DNA of 8,895 bases from UBA5336 sp964506685. GTDB lineage: Bacteria; Pseudomonadota; Alphaproteobacteria; Caulobacterales; Hyphomonadaceae. A program made the position numbers and the translations under genes. Below, piece by piece: positions 6,752-8,895 of the stretch (positions are counted from its first letter, which is position 1; each line of letters begins with the position of its first letter). Location of the stretch: contig CAZDMQ010000096.1 of NCBI GenBank assembly GCA_964506685.1, positions 1 to 8,895 on the forward strand, written 5' to 3'. The notes under the pieces are model-generated. The model saw nothing but the letters and a program-made list of their open reading frames with translations, was not told the DNA's origin and did no database searches.

Positions 6752-7599
6752 GTACTGCGCCTCTGGGGATCATTGCCGGGCTGGGCGAGCTGCCGGTCGC
6801 GATTGCCGAGCAACGCACCGGTGCCGGACGTCCGGTCTTCGTGCTGCGGGTGGCCGGCTTCGAGGAGCCACGGCTGGCCGCATATCCGGGCGCGGTGGTC
6901 GGTTTCGGCGAAGTCGGCCGGCAGCTCGCCCTGTTGAAAGCGGCTGGCTGCGAGGAAATCGTGTTCGCAGGGATCGTCAAGCGGCCCGACTTCTCGGCGC
7001 TGAAGCTCGACTTCAGGGGCGCGCGACTGCTGCCGAAGGTGCTGATGGCCGCGCGGCGGGGCGATGATGCGCTGCTGCGGGTGATGCTGGATCTGTTCGA
7101 GCAGGAGGGCTTCAAGGTGGTTGGGGCGGAGACGGTGAACCGCGACCTCGCCCCGGAAACGGGTCGGCTGGCCGGGCCGGAGCCGGACGCCGCGACGCGC
7201 GCCGATGCGCTGCGCGCGCTGGAGGTGGCGCGGGAGATCGGCCGGCTGGATATCGGCCAGGGGTGTGTGGTGTGCGACGGGCTGGTGCTCGCGGTCGAGG
7301 CCCAGGAGGGCACCGATGCGATGCTGGCCCGGGTCGCCGGGCTGCCCGCCACCCTGCGCGGGACGGCCGGGGCCCGGCGCGGCGTGCTGGCCAAGGCGCC
7401 GAAGCCGATCCAGGAACGCCGGATCGACCTGCCGACCATCGGGCCGCCGACGGTGGAGGCGGCGGCCGCTGCCGGGCTCGCCGGGATCGTGCTGGAGGCG
7501 GGCGGCGCCCTTATCCTGTCGCGGGACGAGGTGGTGGCGCGGGCCGGGGCGCTCGGCCTGTTCATCCTCATCGAACCGCCCGGACCCAAAGGGCCATGA
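6748..7599 (+). CDS. lpxI: UDP-2,3-diacylglucosamine pyrophosphatase LpxI (DUF1009 family)
   Basis: LpxI hydrolyses the UDP-2,3-diacyl sugar to lipid X plus UMP, the fourth step of lipid A synthesis. It is the alphaproteobacterial replacement for LpxH, is unrelated to it, and attacks the other phosphorus atom. The product has 283 residues, about the length I recall for Caulobacter LpxI. The N-terminal domain (about 1-130) begins with the nucleotide-binding-like IIAGLGELPVAIA (8-20) and includes FAGIVKRPDF (73-82). The C-terminal domain (about 140-283) contains GCVVCDGLVLAVEAQEGTDAML, LAKAPKPIQERRIDLPTIGPPT and a final GLFILIE strand. D227 in RIDLPTIGP is probably the equivalent of the essential D225 in the Caulobacter enzyme. 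It starts inside the lpxA stop (ATGA) with no clear Shine-Dalgarno, and its own stop overlaps lpxB in the same way. Confidence 0.95.
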   Translation: MSTAPLGIIAGLGELPVAIAEQRTGAGRPVFVLRVAGFEEPRLAAYPGAVVGFGEVGRQLALLKAAGCEEIVFAGIVKRPDFSALKLDFRGARLLPKVLMAARRGDDALLRVMLDLFEQEGFKVVGAETVNRDLAPETGRLAGPEPDAATRADALRALEVAREIGRLDIGQGCVVCDGLVLAVEAQEGTDAMLARVAGLPATLRGTAGARRGVLAKAPKPIQERRIDLPTIGPPTVEAAAAAGLAGIVLEAGGALILSRDEVVARAGALGLFILIEPPGPKGP

Positions 7600-8735
7600 A
7601 AATCCACATCACCGCAGCCGAGGCCTCGGGCGACCTCCTCGGACGCGAGCTCGCCGAGGCCTTGCGGGCGCGCGCGCCGGCCCTCGTCATTGACGGGATC
7701 GGCGGAACCGAGATGGCCGCGGCCGGCATCGAGAGCCCGATCGACATGTCCCCCCTCTCGGTGGTCGGCCTGGTCGAGGCGCTCCGGGCCTATGGCGATG
7801 CGCGCCGGCTGGTCGCCGAGGCGACCGACGCCATCCTCGCCTTCGACCCCGACATCGCCGTCCTCGTCGACAGCTGGGGCTTCACCATCCGTCTTGCCCA
7901 GTCGATAAGGGCGCGCGCCCCGCACATCCGCCTGGTCAAGCTGATCGGCCCCCAGGTCTGGGCGATGCGGCCCGGCCGGGTGAAGTCTGTGGCCCGCCAT
8001 TACGACCATCTCCTGGCCATGACCGACATGGAACCGCCGCTCTATGCCGGCACCGGGTTGCCGGTGACGGTGATCGGAGCGCCCGCCCTGTCCCGCAGCG
8101 CACCGGGTGACGGGCCGGGCTTCCGGGCCCGCCACGGCCTTGCACCGGACACGCCGCTGCTGCTGGTGCTGCCTGGCAGCCGGCAGAGCGAGATCGACCG
8201 GGTGGCGCCGGTCCTGATGGCTGCCGCCGAGCGCTGCCGGGCGGCCCTGCCGGGGCTCCGCCTCGTCGCCGCGCCGGCGGCCCATGTCGCCCCCGCCTTC
8301 GGCGACCGGTTCGCCGCGGTGCCAGACCTCGTGATCACCGAGCCGGGCGCGGTCCGCTATGACGCCATGGCGGCGGCAGACCTGGCGCTGGCCTGTTCCG
8401 GCACGGTGACAACCGAGCTGGCCCTGCAGGGCACGCCGATGCTGGTGGGCTACCGGCTCGGCTGGATCACCTGGGCGCTGGTCCGCTTCTGGCTTTACCG
8501 GCCGCAGCACATCACCATGCTGAATATTGCCGCCGACGATACCGGCATCGTGCCGGAATTTGTCCAGACCGGTTTCACGCCGGAGCGGGTGGCCGATGCG
8601 GCGCTTGCCCTGCTCAAGGACCCGGCGGCGCGGCAGGCGCAGGTCCGCGCGCAGGACGACGCGCTCGCGCGCATGGGACGCGGCGGCGTGCCCGCAGCCG
8701 AACGGGCGGCAGCGGCGATCCTGGATATGGCCTGA
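7596..8735 (+). CDS. lpxB: Lipid-A-disaccharide synthase
   Basis: LpxB is an inverting GT-B glycosyltransferase (family GT19) at the inner face of the cytoplasmic membrane. It joins UDP-2,3-diacylglucosamine to lipid X, giving the beta-1,6 disaccharide of lipid A. The product has 379 residues (E. coli 382). Motifs in order are AAEASGDLLG (7-16), VDSWGF (91-96, with D92 equivalent to the conserved D98), GPQVWAMRPGR (118-128), LPGSRQSEI (192-200, with R196 equivalent to E. coli R201), CSGTVTTELAL (267-277), VGYR (284-287) and NIAADDTGIVPEFVQ (310-324). A hydrophobic, aromatic patch at about 289-300 fits membrane association. DSWGF stands where E. coli has DAPDF, and VWAM replaces VWAW; both may be lineage features. 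The start ATG 7596 overlaps the lpxI stop by 4 nt. It is the last gene of the run. Confidence 0.96.
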   Translation: MKIHITAAEASGDLLGRELAEALRARAPALVIDGIGGTEMAAAGIESPIDMSPLSVVGLVEALRAYGDARRLVAEATDAILAFDPDIAVLVDSWGFTIRLAQSIRARAPHIRLVKLIGPQVWAMRPGRVKSVARHYDHLLAMTDMEPPLYAGTGLPVTVIGAPALSRSAPGDGPGFRARHGLAPDTPLLLVLPGSRQSEIDRVAPVLMAAAERCRAALPGLRLVAAPAAHVAPAFGDRFAAVPDLVITEPGAVRYDAMAAADLALACSGTVTTELALQGTPMLVGYRLGWITWALVRFWLYRPQHITMLNIAADDTGIVPEFVQTGFTPERVADAALALLKDPAARQAQVRAQDDALARMGRGGVPAAERAAAAILDMA

Positions 8736-8755
8736 GCGACGCGGGGCGTGGGGGC

Positions 8756-8805
8756 GGGGGCCAATGGCCCGCCGCGCCGTTCTGTGTCTTGTTTTCCTTC
8801 TGTTC
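8756..8805 (+). terminator. Possible rho-independent terminator after lpxB
   Basis: A GC stem (GGGCC at 8758-8762 with GGCCC at 8766-8770, loop AAT) starts 22 nt after the lpxB stop. A T-rich stretch follows at 8779-8805, with 14 T in 27 bases and a TTTT at 8792-8795. The stem is short, and about 9 GC-rich bases separate it from the T tract, so this is not a canonical terminator. Its position at the end of the gene run is what supports it. Confidence 0.4.
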
Positions 8806-8895
8806 AGGGGCGGCGAACCGGTGTCCGTTTCGCCTGGATACGCTCACGCTGCGTCGGGGTCGCCGCGGCAGTGGAGCTGGAGGTAGCCGAGGACA
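8804..8895 (-). CDS. Possible C-terminal end of an unidentified convergent gene (partial)
   Basis: On the - strand an open frame enters from the window edge and runs 29 codons to a TGA at 8804-8806. About three quarters of its codons end in G or C. The peptide is first Ser/Ala/Thr-rich, then basic, with QRERIQAKR and a final VRRP; that composition fits a low-complexity tail of a larger protein. I do not recognise it. The fragment is too short to separate coding from chance, and the start lies outside the window. If it is real, it converges on lpxB with about 70 nt between the stops. Confidence 0.25.
   Translation of the reverse strand, partial: SSATSSSTAAATPTQRERIQAKRTPVRRP

Noticed and set aside
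7263..7595. Extended start for lpxB inside lpxI
   Set aside because: The added residues are a Gly/Arg-rich shadow of lpxI. LpxB begins MKIHITAAEASGD at 7596, matching the family.
6289..7599. Extended start for lpxI within lpxA (436 codons)
   Set aside because: The added N-terminus is Arg-rich out-of-frame lpxA sequence. The family N-terminus begins at ATG 6748.
6702..8510. 602-codon open frame on the - strand, antisense to lpxI and lpxB
   Set aside because: It is a long shadow caused by G/C-ending codons on the + strand, and changes character part-way to low-complexity Ser/Ala/Arg sequence. No domain, and no start context of note.
8764..8886. 40-codon + strand frame with a signal-peptide-like hydrophobic start
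   Set aside because: The hydrophobic stretch coincides with the T-rich tract after lpxB, there is no well-placed Shine-Dalgarno, and the remainder resembles no protein. A terminator reading is simpler.

Overview
This window is a compact, one-directional cell-envelope gene cluster from a GC-rich Gram-negative bacterium, almost certainly an alphaproteobacterium. Three things point there: the gene order (dxr, rseP, bamA, skp, lpxD, lpxA, lpxI, lpxB), the use of LpxI rather than LpxH for the fourth step of lipid A synthesis, and strong G/C preference at third codon positions. The short single-PDZ RseP and the motif variants in LpxB and LpxA suggest the Caulobacterales/Maricaulales side of the class. 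That placement is inference, not something the sequence proves.

Layout. Positions 1-566 hold the C-terminal half of dxr (isoprenoid precursor synthesis), cut by the window edge. rseP follows from 579 (TTG start, site-2 intramembrane protease), then bamA from 1784 (outer-membrane protein insertase), skp/ompH from 4314 (periplasmic chaperone for outer-membrane proteins), lpxD from 4941, lpxA from 5954, lpxI from 6748 and lpxB from 7596 to 8735. All are on the + strand. Gaps are 12, 47, 16 and 30 nt, then three successive 4-nt ATGA overlaps (lpxD-lpxA, lpxA-lpxI, lpxI-lpxB). The last 160 nt (8736-8895) hold a GC-rich hairpin followed by a T-rich stretch, a plausible terminator, and perhaps the last 29 codons of an unidentified gene converging from the other strand.

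How the genes work together. RseP/BamA/Skp is an outer-membrane protein quality-control and assembly set. LpxA, LpxD, LpxI and LpxB catalyse steps 1, 3, 4 and 5 of the Raetz lipid A pathway (acylation of the UDP-sugar, second acylation, release of the UMP moiety to give lipid X, and disaccharide formation). LpxC (step 2) and LpxK (step 6) are not in the window. Co-transcription would couple outer-membrane protein and lipid supply.

The most notable departures from the textbook arrangement are: no fabZ between lpxD and lpxA, where many proteobacteria carry it; an LpxA sugar-binding region that lacks the usual DLK-type motif, which raises the question of a 3-amino sugar substrate; a DSWGF motif in LpxB where DAPDF/DSPDF is usual; and a lone cysteine pair in the BamA barrel. 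I see no mobile element, CRISPR array, tRNA, rRNA or defence gene. This is a conserved core region, and I found no evidence of a wholly new system.
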